Numbered from the stretch's first letter, positions 1 through 9,101 are shown. The stretch is 64,000 nucleotides of DNA from Marinomonas ushuaiensis DSM 15871 (GCF_000521805.1 NZ_JAMB01000005.1:1-64000), one strand, 5' to 3'. The notes: generated by a model from the letters alone, not told the origin. Program-made: numbers and translations.

Positions 1-2
1 AT

Positions 3-125
3 GCCGATGATCTTATTGGGAAGATTAAAGAATACATCGACTATTACAACCACAAACGAATTAAGCAGAAACTAAAAGGCCTGAGTCCGATTGAATATCG
101 AAATCAGGCCTTGGTAGCCGCTTAG
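3..125 (+). CDS. IS3-family transposase OrfB, C-terminal 40 residues (cut by window edge)
   Basis: Open from the left window edge in frame 3 and ending at a TAG at 123-125. The peptide contains the segment [19 protein letters not shown], the conserved C-terminal tail of IS3/IS150-group DDE transposases (rve core). In the family this end of OrfB lies within a few tens of bases of the right inverted repeat, which is also seen here. Only the 3' end is in the window, so intactness of the element cannot be judged. Confidence 0.85.
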   Translation, partial: ADDLIGKIKEYIDYYNHKRIKQKLKGLSPIEYRNQALVAA

Positions 126-128
126 AAA

Positions 129-156
129 TGAGTCCAACTTTATGGGGTCACTTCAT
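129..156. repeat. Probable right terminal inverted repeat of the IS3-family element
   Basis: Immediately after the transposase stop the sequence reads gagtccaactttatggggtc and then acttca. This resembles the ends of IS150-like elements, whose termini read TGA..GACCCC..AAGTTGGACT on the other strand. The left end lies outside the window, so the repeat pairing and any target duplication cannot be checked. Confidence 0.55.
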
Positions 157-212
157 CTGATGATCGGTTTTTTTATGTCTATAAACTATTACGCAATAAA
201 ATAACTATATAG

Positions 213-231
213 GCTAACGTGTTTGGTTAGC
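213..231. terminator. Hairpin downstream of ppa
   Basis: Inverted repeat gctaac (213-218) / gttagc (226-231) with a 7-nt loop, 9 bases beyond the ppa stop. The T-rich tail is on the plus-strand side, so it may end leftover IS transcription toward ppa better than ppa transcription itself. Weak 6-bp stem. Confidence 0.4.
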
Positions 232-239
232 TTGAATTT

Positions 240-770
240 TTATTGTGCGTTATAAGCTTCGACACCTTCAACGATGGCTTTACGTGCTTCATCAGCATTC
301 GCCCAACCGTCTACTTTTACCCATTTGCCTTTCTCAAGGGTTTTGTAGTTTTCGAAGAAATGTTCGATTTGATCACGTAGCAATTGTGGAATGTCGTTCA
401 CATCTTGAATGTGGCCGTATTCTTTACTTAATTTTTCGTGAGGAACAGCAACCAATTTAGCGTCCATACCCGCTTCATCAGACATGTTTAATACGCCAAC
501 TGGACGACAACGAATGACAGAGCCAGGAACCACTGGGTAAGGTGTGATAACTAATACGTCAACTGGATCACCATCGTCTGCCAATGTATTATTTACATAG
601 CCGTAGTTAGCTGGGTAAAACATTGGTGCTGTCATGAAGCGATCAACAACAAGAGCGTCCATATCGTGGTCGACTTCGTATTTTACTGGATTCGCTTGTG
701 CAGGGATTTCGATTATTACGTTGATATCATTTGGGACGTCTTTGCCCGCAGGAATTTTATTATAGCTCAT
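240..770 (-). CDS. ppa: Inorganic pyrophosphatase (family I)
   Basis: Soluble cytoplasmic enzyme that hydrolyses pyrophosphate to two phosphates, pulling biosynthetic reactions forward. The 176-residue length equals that of E. coli Ppa. The family signature DGDPVD (residues 66-71) supplies metal-binding aspartates, and the [12 protein letters not shown] segment (about residues 117-128) is the conserved active-site region before the C-terminal helix. The ATG start at 768-770 opens the conserved [14 protein letters not shown]-terminus. Single gene, divergent from ihfB with 207 bp between them. Intact. Confidence 0.97.
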   Translation of the reverse strand: MSYNKIPAGKDVPNDINVIIEIPAQANPVKYEVDHDMDALVVDRFMTAPMFYPANYGYVNNTLADDGDPVDVLVITPYPVVPGSVIRCRPVGVLNMSDEAGMDAKLVAVPHEKLSKEYGHIQDVNDIPQLLRDQIEHFFENYKTLEKGKWVKVDGWANADEARKAIVEGVEAYNAQ

Positions 771-803
771 TATACTTCTTCCAATGTGTTGAATATGGGC
801 GAT

Positions 804-832
804 ATTATAAAAGCTAGGTTGCTTCTATGCTA
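804..832 (-). promoter_or_regulatory. Putative ppa promoter
   Basis: On the minus strand a perfect TATAAT (804-809) lies 34 bp upstream of the ppa start. The hexamer 17 bp further upstream is TAGCAT (827-832), a poor -35. Recognised by eye only; no transcription start evidence. Confidence 0.4.
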
Positions 833-977
833 GTTTTGGAACGCATGGATTTGTGATATTCGCTATTTCGAGCGAATAAAATGAGTAAAAGTCACTCTAA
901 AGTGCGTTAACTTATTGCTTTCTTTCTGAATTTAGCTAGTCTTACATAGTGATCAAAATATAGTCGCGAGGACAGTA

Positions 978-1283
978 ATGACAAAATCTGAGCTGATAGA
1001 GCTGCTAATCGATCAGCAATCTCATTTACCAGTAAAGGATGTAGAGAAATCTATTAAGGCTATGCTTGAGCATATGTCCGATTCTTTGGCGAATGGTGAG
1101 CGCATAGAGATAAGAGGCTTTGGTAGTTTTTCCCTGCATTATCGTGCACCTAGAATAGGACGAAACCCTAAAACAGGTGAATCGGTAGAGTTGACAGCAA
1201 AATATGTACCTCATTTCAAACCAGGTAAGGAACTAAGAGAATTGGTTAATTTACCTGATGATGAGATTAATGAACTTAACTAA
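978..1283 (+). CDS. ihfB: Integration host factor subunit beta
   Basis: DNA-bending nucleoid protein that acts as a heterodimer with IhfA in replication, recombination and promoter architecture. The 101-residue protein has the HU/IHF fold: the [11 protein letters not shown]-terminal helix, the [18 protein letters not shown] hallmark segment and the TGESVEL arm region carrying the intercalating proline. The ATG follows a purine-rich cgaggaca stretch. Followed directly by lapA, lapB and pyrF on the same strand, a common gammaproteobacterial order. rpsA, the usual upstream neighbour, is absent here; divergent ppa takes its place. Confidence 0.95.
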   Translation: MTKSELIELLIDQQSHLPVKDVEKSIKAMLEHMSDSLANGERIEIRGFGSFSLHYRAPRIGRNPKTGESVELTAKYVPHFKPGKELRELVNLPDDEINELN

Positions 1284-1357
1284 TTTACGTCTTATGCCTC
1301 GAAATCTTTGAGCTATCACGGCATAATAACGCCATTATATTTTTGGTAGGTTGTTTT

Positions 1358-1681
1358 ATGCTTAAATGGCTGAAAAGAGTTATATACATTGTTCTTATTA
1401 TTTTCTTTCTTGCTGTTGGTGTGCTTTTCGCCATCCGTAATCCGCAACTTATCGGTCTTGATCTGGTTTTTTGGCAAGGTCCAGAACTGAGCGTCGCGCT
1501 CTATCTCATTTTATCTTTTACTCTCGGTGTTTGTGTGGCTCTTTTAGTCAGCTCTGTGACTTACTTGCGCAGCGAGCGCCAAATCAGAGTGCTAAACCGA
1601 AAATATGAAAAAGCCCAAGATGAAGTGGATGCCTTGCGTAAAGCCTCTATTACCAAAGAGCTTTCTGTAGGTAAGGAGTAA
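1358..1681 (+). CDS. lapA: LapA, lipopolysaccharide assembly inner-membrane protein
   Basis: Small membrane protein (DUF1049 family) that with LapB helps regulate LPS assembly and LpxC turnover in E. coli. Two hydrophobic segments, about residues 7-27 and 42-64, precede a charged cytoplasmic coiled-coil-like tail. I place the start at ATG 1358 (MLKWLKRV), 107 residues, because GGTAGG lies 7 bp upstream; a TTG at 1343 is also in frame but lacks a ribosome site. Five bases separate its stop from the lapB start, so the two are cotranscribed. Confidence 0.9.
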   Translation: MLKWLKRVIYIVLIIFFLAVGVLFAIRNPQLIGLDLVFWQGPELSVALYLILSFTLGVCVALLVSSVTYLRSERQIRVLNRKYEKAQDEVDALRKASITKELSVGKE

Positions 1682-1686
1682 TTGAG

Positions 1687-2865
1687 TTGACAGAAATTGG
1701 GCTGTTTTTAGTTCTATTTGCCGCTCTCTTTGTGGGCTGGGTAATGGGGCGAAAAAACTCGACGAAAAAAGCCAAACAGCCTAAGAAAAATATTCCTAAT
1801 GACTACTTTCGTGGTTTAAATCATCTCCTTAATGATCAACATTCAGAAGCAATCGATGCCTTTGTTGACTCTCTTGAAATTAATTCTGATACCTTTGATA
1901 TCCATCTTACTTTAGGGAATTTATTCCGAAAAAAAGGTGAGATACAAAAAGCCATCAATATACATCAGAGTTTGCTTGCCCGTCCTGAGATATCACAACG
2001 TGAAATGCGTATGGTGCAATTAGAGCTCGCCAGCGATTTTATGTCTGCAGGTTTGTTGGACAGAGCCGGGCGTTTATTACTAAATATGGCATCTACATCA
2101 CATAAAACTGAGTTCCAGCCAAAAATTCTCGGTTTGCTGGTCGACCTTTATGAGTTCGAACAAAGTTGGGATAAAGCCATTCAAATTGGTACTGAGTTAG
2201 TAAAAGAAACATCTGCCAAAAAAGACATCAAACGACTGGCACACTTTCATTGTGAAGTGGCACAAGAGTTTCAGAAGAAAGAGCAATTAAATCCTGCTTT
2301 TGAACATTATAAATCAGCTTTGGGGGTTGACCCTAGTTGTGTTAGAGCCAGTATTGGTGCCGCCGATGTATTAGGTAGTCAACGCCGTTATCGAGACGCG
2401 ATTAAAGAGTTAAAGCATGCGGCTGAACAAGATCCTGAATTTATCTCTATCATCATTCCAAAGTTAAAAGAGTGCTATCAGAAAATTTGGGGAAGCGGTG
2501 GTTACATCAAATTCCTCCAGGAGCAGAATCAGCAAAAACCATCGACAGCTTTGATTATGGCGCTGGTTCAACATTATCTTGAAGCAGACAAAGATTACGC
2601 CGAAATGTTCTTAATTGAGCAGCTGAGATTGCACCCAACAATTAAGGGTTTCAAAGAGTTGATTAATTTACAGTTGGCGGATTCGGATGGTTATAACCAG
2701 CAGCATTTGGTGGTACTTTTTGAATTGATAGATCAACTTATTCAAGCTAAACATAAGTACCAATGCCGACAATGCGGTTTTCCTGGCCATCAATTACATT
2801 GGCAGTGCCCAAGTTGTAAAAGTTGGGGCATGGTGAAGCCAATTCATGGCTTAGAAGGCGAATAA
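1687..2865 (+). CDS. lapB: LapB, TPR scaffold protein of LPS assembly
   Basis: Inner-membrane-anchored TPR protein (392 aa; E. coli LapB is about 389) that recruits FtsH to degrade LpxC and organises LPS biosynthesis. Features in order: an N-terminal anchor helix (residues 1-20), tandem TPR helices through the middle, and a C-terminal rubredoxin-like zinc knuckle with CRQC (360-363) and CPSC (374-377). It starts with TTG at 1687, with AAGGAG about 8 bp upstream; no ATG gives the full anchor. Confidence 0.94.
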   Translation: MTEIGLFLVLFAALFVGWVMGRKNSTKKAKQPKKNIPNDYFRGLNHLLNDQHSEAIDAFVDSLEINSDTFDIHLTLGNLFRKKGEIQKAINIHQSLLARPEISQREMRMVQLELASDFMSAGLLDRAGRLLLNMASTSHKTEFQPKILGLLVDLYEFEQSWDKAIQIGTELVKETSAKKDIKRLAHFHCEVAQEFQKKEQLNPAFEHYKSALGVDPSCVRASIGAADVLGSQRRYRDAIKELKHAAEQDPEFISIIIPKLKECYQKIWGSGGYIKFLQEQNQQKPSTALIMALVQHYLEADKDYAEMFLIEQLRLHPTIKGFKELINLQLADSDGYNQQHLVVLFELIDQLIQAKHKYQCRQCGFPGHQLHWQCPSCKSWGMVKPIHGLEGE

Positions 2866-2944
2866 CCTATATACCGTCGATAAATTGCATATCAATAAAG
2901 CATACAAAAACGAACCGTAAACATTGAAAAAAAGAGGACACTGA

Positions 2945-3652
2945 ATGAGTTGCCAATCACCTGTAGTCGTTGCCTTAGATTTCCCAACCATGACGCAATC
3001 CATTGAAATGGCAAAACGACTTGATCCCAGCCAGTGTCGAGTCAAAGTGGGTAAAGAATTATTTACGACTGCTGGTCCCGCTATTTTAGATGAGCTTCAT
3101 AAATTAGGTTTTGATATTTTTCTTGATCTGAAATTTCATGATATCCCAAATACCGTCGCTAACGCTGTAAGTGTTGCCGCAAAAGCGGGAGTGTGGATGG
3201 TGAATGTGCACGCAACAGGTGGTCGTCGTATGATGGAAGCCTCAGCTAATGCGCTACAACAATTACCAGATCACAATACACTCTTGATTGCTGTGACTGT
3301 GCTAACCAGTATGGACCAATCAGATCTTATTGAAATAGGTATTGACGCAACGCCAGAGCAGCACGTAAAACGTCTTGCGGCTTTGGCGAAATCCTCAGGT
3401 ATGGACGGTGTGGTTTGTTCTGCACAAGAATCGAATATGCTGTCTTCTAACCTTGGAAAAGACTTTGTCTTGGTGACGCCTGGTATTCGTCCAACAGGCT
3501 CTGCTCAGGGCGATCAGAAGCGTATTATGACGCCAGCTGAAGCAATGGCGGCAGGTAGTCATTATCTTGTCATGGGGCGTCCTATTACTCAGTCAGCTGA
3601 TCCTATTGCTGTATTGACTCAAGTAAATTCCGATTTAGGTGTCATTGCGTGA
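2945..3652 (+). CDS. pyrF: Orotidine 5'-phosphate decarboxylase
   Basis: Last step of de novo UMP synthesis, decarboxylating OMP in the cytoplasm. 235 residues, usual for the bacterial class. VALDFPT near the N-terminus and the catalytic DLKFHDIPNT block (61-70, with the Lys and Asp pair) are intact, as is the phosphate-binding VTPGIRP near the C-terminus. It lies 79 bp after lapB, preceded by an AAAGAGGACACTGA ribosome-site region, and is followed by a strong terminator. Confidence 0.97.
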   Translation: MSCQSPVVVALDFPTMTQSIEMAKRLDPSQCRVKVGKELFTTAGPAILDELHKLGFDIFLDLKFHDIPNTVANAVSVAAKAGVWMVNVHATGGRRMMEASANALQQLPDHNTLLIAVTVLTSMDQSDLIEIGIDATPEQHVKRLAALAKSSGMDGVVCSAQESNMLSSNLGKDFVLVTPGIRPTGSAQGDQKRIMTPAEAMAAGSHYLVMGRPITQSADPIAVLTQVNSDLGVIA

Positions 3653-3700
3653 ATTGATAAGCAATGACAGTTGAAGTCTTTTTAAAAAACTTTTACTCTA

Positions 3701-3750
3701 AAACCACTTACTGTTTCTATTTTTAATGTTGAAACGCTAAGTGGTTTTTT
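3701..3750 (+). terminator. Rho-independent terminator after pyrF
   Basis: Stem aaaccactta (3701-3710) with taagtggttt (3738-3747) and an inner gtttc/gaaac pairing (3713-3717 with 3731-3735), followed by a T run. It ends the ihfB-lapAB-pyrF transcript. Confidence 0.85.
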
Positions 3751-3803
3751 ATTGGCATGATGCCAGGTTTCTTTGAAGAAAATTTTAAAAGGATTTTATT
3801 ATT

Positions 3804-4115
3804 ATGATGACTTTAAATCGAATGTTTCGTGTGTGCGTTTCTCGTTCACTTCTTGTGTTTTCTTTGGCTCTTATGCCCATTTCTTTGTTTGCAGCCACGC
3901 CTCTTGATATAAATACTGCCACAGCATCTCAGTTTGCTGCTGTTATGTCAGGTGTTGGCCTTAAAAAAGCAGAGGCTATTATTGCTTATCGAGATGCCAA
4001 TGGTCGTTTTGATTCTATTGAACAGTTATCAAGCGTAAAAGGCATTGGAGCAGGGCTTTTAGCTCGAAATAAAGACCTTATCCAAGTTGTTAATGAGGAA
4101 GAAACGACAAACTAG
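3804..4115 (+). CDS. ComEA-like secreted helix-hairpin-helix protein
   Basis: 103 residues: a signal peptide (about 1-30, hydrophobic core LLVFSLALMPISLF), then one ComEA-type double HhH domain. The marker DINTATASQF and two GVG/GIG hairpins (SGVGLKKAEAII and KGIGAGLLAR) are visible. The family binds double-stranded DNA non-specifically in the periplasm, as ComEA does during natural transformation. This short single-domain form is widespread in gammaproteobacteria and its exact role is less certain. A second ATG at 3807 is equally possible; AAAGGA lies about 10 bp upstream. Confidence 0.85.
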   Translation: MMTLNRMFRVCVSRSLLVFSLALMPISLFAATPLDINTATASQFAAVMSGVGLKKAEAIIAYRDANGRFDSIEQLSSVKGIGAGLLARNKDLIQVVNEEETTN

Positions 4116-4144
4116 CTTAATTATCTAGCCAGTTTGCCGTGTTA

Positions 4145-4176
4145 GAAACAAGCCAGTTTAAATCTTGGCTTGTTTC
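4145..4176. terminator. Bidirectional terminator between comEA-like gene and sulP
   Basis: Perfect 11-bp stem gaaacaagcca (4145-4155) / tggcttgtttc (4166-4176). It overlaps the last codons of the SulP gene, so the coding end of that gene forms one arm. Serves both convergent genes. Confidence 0.7.
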
Positions 4177-5879
4177 TCCTCTAACTCTTCTATGGCTTGA
4201 TGTTGAGTCAGAAAAATTTTGCCACTTAAGTGCTGTATTAAATCGGAATCTTTTAGTCTATCCATTACAGGTCCTTTCACTTCGGACAAATGAAGCTTCA
4301 CGCCCGCATCGTTCAAGCGATCAAGGATTTTTTCCAAGCTTTGCAGCGCGCTCGCATCAATCATATTAACAGCAGTACACATCAGTACGAGATGTTTAAT
4401 CGCTGAATTTTGTGAAACCAAACTTTGTAGTCTTTCTTCAAGAGAGCGAGCATTCGCAAAAAATAGGTTTTCATCAATACGGACAGTCAGAATGCTTGGG
4501 TGTGTTTCTACGGTAAAGCGTTGAACATTTCGAAAATGTTCTGTACCTGGTACTCGTCCAACAATCGCAATATGTGGATGACTTGTGTGCCAGAGGAAAA
4601 ACAATAAAGACAGTACGACACCAGTGATTAAGCCTGTTTGCATGCCTTCTACTAATACGACAGAAAAAGTCACTAACAGAAGAAAGGCCTCTTTTTTAGA
4701 GAAGCGCCATAAGTGACAAAGGTCTCCTACACTGACGAGCTGCATCATAGATATGGAAATGATTGCCGCCAAAATAGCGTTGGGTAGATAGAAAAATAAA
4801 GGCGTTAAAAAGAGTAAAATCAACAGAATTAAAAAGGCAGAAATAATCCCTGTCATTGGGTTTTTGGCACCACAGTCTGCGTTTAGAACAGTACGTGAGA
4901 AGCCACCAGTGACAGGAAAAGCACCAGACAATGCAGAGCCTATATTAGCTAAACCAAGTCCAACCAACTCTTGATTCGGATCGATGTCTTGACGACGCTT
5001 TGCGGCAAAAGATTGGGCAACAGACACTGAGCCAACAAAGCCGACGATGCTAATTAGAAATGCACCAGGTAGTAACTTCCATATGATGTCTAGGTCGATT
5101 AACTCTGTATTGATACTGGGGATTGTATTAGGAACCGCACCAATAATGCTGACACCAAGTTTGTCTAGAGAGAAAACGGCAACAGCTACAGTAGCAAGCA
5201 CAACAATCAGAACGGGTCCTGACTTTCCGAATAGTTGTACTGTTTTTGCAGAACAACCTACGTATTTTAGAAAGCCTGAAAAATGTCGGCGCACTAAAAG
5301 AAGTGAAACAATTGAAGTAAAACTCAGAATAAATGTTGGTAAATTTATATCGCTTAAATGCTCATACAGGCTGGTGATTAAAGGGATAAGGGTGTCGCCC
5401 TCAGATTGGATGCCTAATAAGTACTTTAATTGGCCAATAACGATAAGGAGTGCTGATGCGCTAATAAAGCCAGAAATAACTGGATGACTTAATAAGTTTG
5501 TTAAAAAGCCTAAGCGTAACAAGCTCAGTACAAGTAGAAATACACCAGATAAGAAAGCAAGCAAAATCGCGACGGTGGCATACTGCTCAGTACCTGAAAC
5601 TGCAAAAGGCATTACCACAGAAGCGGTCATCACAGAGGTTAATGCCACAGGTCCGACTGCCAATGTACGACTTGTTCCAAACAAAGAATACAAAACCGAA
5701 GGTAAAATACTCGCATATAAACCTGTAATTGCAGGTAAACCTGCCAACATAGCGTAGGCTAAACTTTGTGGTATCACCATGATGGTAAAAACAATACTTG
5801 AAACAGTATCTTGTTGAAAGTCCATTTTGCTGTAGGTTTTAAGCCAATCAAGGGCTGGAAGGAGCTTATTCAATCTCAT
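4158..5879 (-). CDS. SulP-family inorganic anion transporter with STAS domain
   Basis: Inner-membrane permease of the SLC26/SulP family. About 420 residues of hydrophobic helices include the early motif PQSLAYAMLAGLPAITGLYAS (family signature) and GAFPVTGGFSRTVLN. A cytoplasmic STAS domain follows at about 455-560 (LTVRIDENLFFANARSLEERL, then MIDASALQSLEKI). 573 residues, full length. Members carry sulfate, bicarbonate or dicarboxylates, and the substrate cannot be told from sequence. Stands alone with 204 bp before uvrB, divergent. Confidence 0.92.
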   Translation of the reverse strand: MRLNKLLPALDWLKTYSKMDFQQDTVSSIVFTIMVIPQSLAYAMLAGLPAITGLYASILPSVLYSLFGTSRTLAVGPVALTSVMTASVVMPFAVSGTEQYATVAILLAFLSGVFLLVLSLLRLGFLTNLLSHPVISGFISASALLIVIGQLKYLLGIQSEGDTLIPLITSLYEHLSDINLPTFILSFTSIVSLLLVRRHFSGFLKYVGCSAKTVQLFGKSGPVLIVVLATVAVAVFSLDKLGVSIIGAVPNTIPSINTELIDLDIIWKLLPGAFLISIVGFVGSVSVAQSFAAKRRQDIDPNQELVGLGLANIGSALSGAFPVTGGFSRTVLNADCGAKNPMTGIISAFLILLILLFLTPLFFYLPNAILAAIISISMMQLVSVGDLCHLWRFSKKEAFLLLVTFSVVLVEGMQTGLITGVVLSLLFFLWHTSHPHIAIVGRVPGTEHFRNVQRFTVETHPSILTVRIDENLFFANARSLEERLQSLVSQNSAIKHLVLMCTAVNMIDASALQSLEKILDRLNDAGVKLHLSEVKGPVMDRLKDSDLIQHLSGKIFLTQHQAIEELEEKQAKI

Positions 5880-6083
5880 TGTATGTTTGCACTATGTTGA
5901 AGATGAGCGAATCGACGCCAATCATGTTTTATATTTGTTATAAACTTAGATTGTTATGGTATATAGGCGTACACACTAGGTAAAGTTGAATTTTTATTCT
6001 TTACGAATCTTATTTAAAAGTCAGACGCATGTTGTAAGATTTGTTATCCTGTTAAGTCGATTTTAAAGCTTAGGAAAAAATTC

Positions 6084-8111
6084 GTGTCGCAAGAGTTTCA
6101 AGTCGTTTCACCTTACTCACCTGCAGGCGATCAGCCGAAGGCCATCGAGAAACTTGTTCGTGGTGTCGAAGCGGGTTTAGCCCATCAAACTTTGCTTGGC
6201 GTAACGGGCTCCGGTAAAACCTACACCATTGCCAATGTTATCTCTCAGGTTAAGCGTCCTACTATTGTGATGGCGCACAACAAAACCTTGGCCGCTCAGC
6301 TTTATGGTGAATTCAAAGAGTTTTTTCCAAACAACGCCGTAGAATATTTTGTTTCCTACTATGATTATTATCAGCCTGAAGCTTATGTTGCGGCTTCTGA
6401 TACTTTTATCGAAAAAGACGCCTCCGTTAACGAACATATAGAGCGTATGCGACTGTCTGCGACCAAGGCCTTATTAGAGCGGGAAGACGTTATTATCGTA
6501 GCGACGGTTTCTGCCATTTATGGCTTGGGTGACCCTGAGTCCTATCTAAAAATGATGTTGCACCTAGATCGAGGTGATCGAATTGATCAGCGTGCCGTAT
6601 TGCGTCGTTTGGCGGAGTTGCAATATACCCGAAATGACCTTGTACTAGAGCGTGGCAATTTTCGGGTACGTGGTGATGTGATTGAAGTATTTCCTGCCGA
6701 TTCAGAAGACATTGCTGTGCGTATTGAGCTCTTCGATGATGAAGTTGAAAACTTATCGATGATTGATCCTCTTACTAACAAAACGATTCGAAAAGTACCG
6801 CGAGTGACGATTTACCCTAAAACACACTATGTGACACCAAAAGAAACTGTCGATGGTGCCATTGCTCGTATTAAAGTTGAGCTAGATGAGCGATTAGAAC
6901 AACTGAAATCTCTGAATAAACTGGTTGAGTTACAACGTCTTGAGCAACGTACTCGATACGATTTAGAAATGATGCAAGAGCTAGGGTATTGCTCGGGAAT
7001 AGAGAACTATTCACGCTATTTATCCGGTCGAGAAGAGGGCTCGCCACCACCGACGTTATTTGATTACTTGCCAGCTAACGCGCTTTTAGTCATCGATGAA
7101 TCGCATGTAACCGTCTCGCAGATCGGTGCAATGTACAAAGGAGACCGATCTCGTAAAGAGAACCTGGTCGAATACGGCTTTCGTTTGCCTTCAGCGCTGG
7201 ATAACAGACCCATGCGATTTGAAGAGTGGGAGCAAATCAAGCCACAAACCATTTTTGTGTCCGCAACACCAGGCAAGTATGAAGCAGAGCATCAAGACTG
7301 GGTTGTAGAGCAGATTGTGAGACCGACAGGACTTATCGACCCTATTTTAGAAGTTCGTCCAGTCGCGACTCAAGTAGATGATTTGTTATCTGAAATTAAT
7401 CTCAGAGTGCCAATTGGCGAAAGAGTTTTAGTAACAACCTTAACCAAACGGATGGCCGAAGATTTAAGTGATTATCTGAATGAGCACGGTGTGCGAGTTC
7501 GTTATTTGCATTCAGACATTGATACGGTTGAACGGGTTGAAATCATCCGAGATCTTCGTCTTGGAGAGTTTGATGTACTGGTCGGTATCAACTTATTACG
7601 AGAAGGTTTGGATATCCCAGAAGTCAGCCTTGTTGCTATTTTAGATGCAGATAAAGAAGGTTTTTTACGTTCAGAAAAATCCTTGATTCAAACAATCGGT
7701 CGTGCTGCTCGAAACGTGAATGGTAAAGCGATTCTTTATGCAGATCGAATTACTGGGTCGATGGAGCGCGCGATTAGCGAAACAGATCGTCGACGAGAAA
7801 AACAAGTCGCACATAATAAAGAACATGGCATTACACCAGTTGGTATTACTAAATCAGTTGAAGACATCATGGAAGGGGCTTATAACCCTGGAGCAGGTAA
7901 GCGCGGCAGTAAAACTAAGAAAGTGGCCGAAACCGCGAAAGACTACCAAGTGGAAAGTATGGAAGACGTGGCTCAAGTGCGTAAAGCCATGGTTAAACTA
8001 CAAAAAGAAATGACCCTTGCATCTGAAGAGTTGAAATTTGAACTGGCAGCCGGTTATCGAGACCAAATACGTCAGCTACAGAGAAAATTAAAAGATGTCG
8101 GTGAATCTTAA
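6084..8111 (+). CDS. uvrB: Excinuclease ABC subunit B
   Basis: Central damage-verification helicase-like protein of nucleotide excision repair, partner of UvrA and UvrC. 675 residues. Walker [11 protein letters not shown] at 39-48, the beta-hairpin strand-insertion region [10 protein letters not shown] near 91-100, DESH Walker B, the TIGRAARN motif VI, and a C-terminal UVR motif (about 630-665) for UvrC contact are all present. Starts with GTG at 6084, AGGA about 8 bp upstream. I looked for a LexA box in the 200 bp upstream and did not find a convincing one. Confidence 0.97.
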   Translation: MSQEFQVVSPYSPAGDQPKAIEKLVRGVEAGLAHQTLLGVTGSGKTYTIANVISQVKRPTIVMAHNKTLAAQLYGEFKEFFPNNAVEYFVSYYDYYQPEAYVAASDTFIEKDASVNEHIERMRLSATKALLEREDVIIVATVSAIYGLGDPESYLKMMLHLDRGDRIDQRAVLRRLAELQYTRNDLVLERGNFRVRGDVIEVFPADSEDIAVRIELFDDEVENLSMIDPLTNKTIRKVPRVTIYPKTHYVTPKETVDGAIARIKVELDERLEQLKSLNKLVELQRLEQRTRYDLEMMQELGYCSGIENYSRYLSGREEGSPPPTLFDYLPANALLVIDESHVTVSQIGAMYKGDRSRKENLVEYGFRLPSALDNRPMRFEEWEQIKPQTIFVSATPGKYEAEHQDWVVEQIVRPTGLIDPILEVRPVATQVDDLLSEINLRVPIGERVLVTTLTKRMAEDLSDYLNEHGVRVRYLHSDIDTVERVEIIRDLRLGEFDVLVGINLLREGLDIPEVSLVAILDADKEGFLRSEKSLIQTIGRAARNVNGKAILYADRITGSMERAISETDRRREKQVAHNKEHGITPVGITKSVEDIMEGAYNPGAGKRGSKTKKVAETAKDYQVESMEDVAQVRKAMVKLQKEMTLASEELKFELAAGYRDQIRQLQRKLKDVGES

Positions 8112-8134
8112 ACCGGATTGGAAATAATAAGAAA

Positions 8135-8323
8135 ATGGCAATTACCTTAAGAAATTACAATATAGTTCGAGTCATCGACAACGGTGTCATTGTTAATTGT
8201 ACCGTGATCGAAATGTGCTATGACTACGCACTCGTGAAATTCAAAGGCAAAAAATACAAAGTGCCTTATGACTTGGTTGACGAAGTAATAGGACATGAAT
8301 TACTTATCCCAACCAACGAGTAA
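8135..8323 (+). CDS. Small protein of unknown function downstream of uvrB
   Basis: 62 residues, not recognised. Predominantly beta-like (IVRVIDNGVIVNCTVIEMCYDYALVKFKGKKYKVPYDLVDEVI), with a small SH3/Tudor-barrel look: alternating hydrophobics and a KFKGKKYKVPYDLV stretch. No signal peptide or membrane segment. It begins 23 bp after the uvrB stop with no terminator between, so it is probably cotranscribed with uvrB; a functional link is only inferred. Confidence 0.6.
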   Translation: MAITLRNYNIVRVIDNGVIVNCTVIEMCYDYALVKFKGKKYKVPYDLVDEVIGHELLIPTNE

Positions 8324-8405
8324 CCTATTTGAAACAAAGGCTTCAAAAAGTACGAACGAGGGCTTGTCAAAACCAACCCTCTGCGTATAATAGCCAACAC
8401 TTTTT

Positions 8406-8482
8406 AGGACTATAGCTCAGTTGGTTAGAGCGCATCCTTGACATGGATGAGGTCGGCAGTTCGAATCTGCCTAGCCCTACCA
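8406..8482 (+). tRNA. tRNA-Val (anticodon GAC)
   Basis: 77-nt cloverleaf including encoded CCA. D stem GCTC/GAGC, anticodon stem CATCC/GGATG around loop TTGACAT (anticodon GAC), T stem GGCAG/CTGCC with loop TTCGAAT. The 7-bp acceptor stem is AGGACTA with TAGCCCT, leaving an A8409-C8475 mismatch at pair 4; all other pairs are Watson-Crick. A tRNA fragment 26 kb away (34540-34585) carries TAGTCCT, which would pair perfectly. Probably functional despite the mismatch. Confidence 0.93.
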
Positions 8483-8489
8483 GATTATA

Positions 8490-8533
8490 AAGCCTCGACG
8501 GTTAGTATTTGCTTACTTCGTCGGGGCTTTTTT
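8490..8533 (+). terminator. Rho-independent terminator after tRNA-Val
   Basis: Stem aagcctcgacg (8490-8500) / cgtcggggctt (8519-8529), one G-T pair, followed by T6. Eight bases beyond the tRNA CCA end. Confidence 0.85.
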
Positions 8534-8660
8534 GTATCTGCAAACTATAAAGTGAAACATTTCGGTAAGAAAATCCCCCTTTTAATTAAGCCTTTCTTTA
8601 TTACCTCTAATAGTTGATTATTTATTGGCGCGTTTTGTATCTATATAGGAGAGTTTTTTT

Positions 8661-9101
8661 CTGCGTAAGCTAATTTTTTGTTTTTTTGTGTTCTGTAGTT
8701 ACGCAGTTTTTTCATCTACCCCAGATGAATTAATTGCTTATACAGAAGGCCTTATCCTAAAAGCGGAGCAAGAAGAATATCACCCGTCCCCTGAAAGCAT
8801 GGAGTATCTGGTTTTTGATTTGAAGCTTATAGATATCGTTAAGTCTAGCTCTATTCTTTATCCATATAAGGCGTCTATTAAGCTAAATATGCTTAAAGTG
8901 TCTTGTGATCCAAAGCAGATCTGTTCAAAACCAGTATTATTTGACTTAGAAAAATATCTAGTAGAAATAGGGGTAGGAGAAAATAGATCTAGAATTTTGA
9001 AAATTACATCATTCTTTGTGATAGATGAAAAACAAGAATCTTTGATTATTACTGACTACCCTAAGCATATAAAAAGCGTACTTGATGTCTTCGAAAAATA
9101 A
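8661..9101 (+). CDS. Predicted secreted protein of unknown function (probable CTG start)
   Basis: Unrecognised 146-residue protein. A GTG at 8688 is the first conventional start, but it leaves a truncated signal peptide and no ribosome site. Nine codons upstream, in frame, a CTG at 8661 follows AGGAGAG (8647-8653) by 7 bp and gives RKLIFCFFVFCSYAVFSS, a well-formed signal peptide with a Lys/Arg n-region. The mature part is acidic and mixed alpha/beta with two cysteines (DPKQICSK region). No neighbours in operon. Lies just downstream of the tRNA-Val terminator, so it may be the first gene of the inferred island. Confidence 0.55.
   Translation: MRKLIFCFFVFCSYAVFSSTPDELIAYTEGLILKAEQEEYHPSPESMEYLVFDLKLIDIVKSSSILYPYKASIKLNMLKVSCDPKQICSKPVLFDLEKYLVEIGVGENRSRILKITSFFVIDEKQESLIITDYPKHIKSVLDVFEK

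Noticed and set aside
5047..5487. Plus-strand reading frame of 146 codons inside the SulP gene
   Set aside because: Antisense shadow of a well-conserved membrane protein gene.
5880..6083. LexA (SOS) box before uvrB
   Set aside because: No sequence close to CTGT-N8-ACAG with proper spacing was found by eye.
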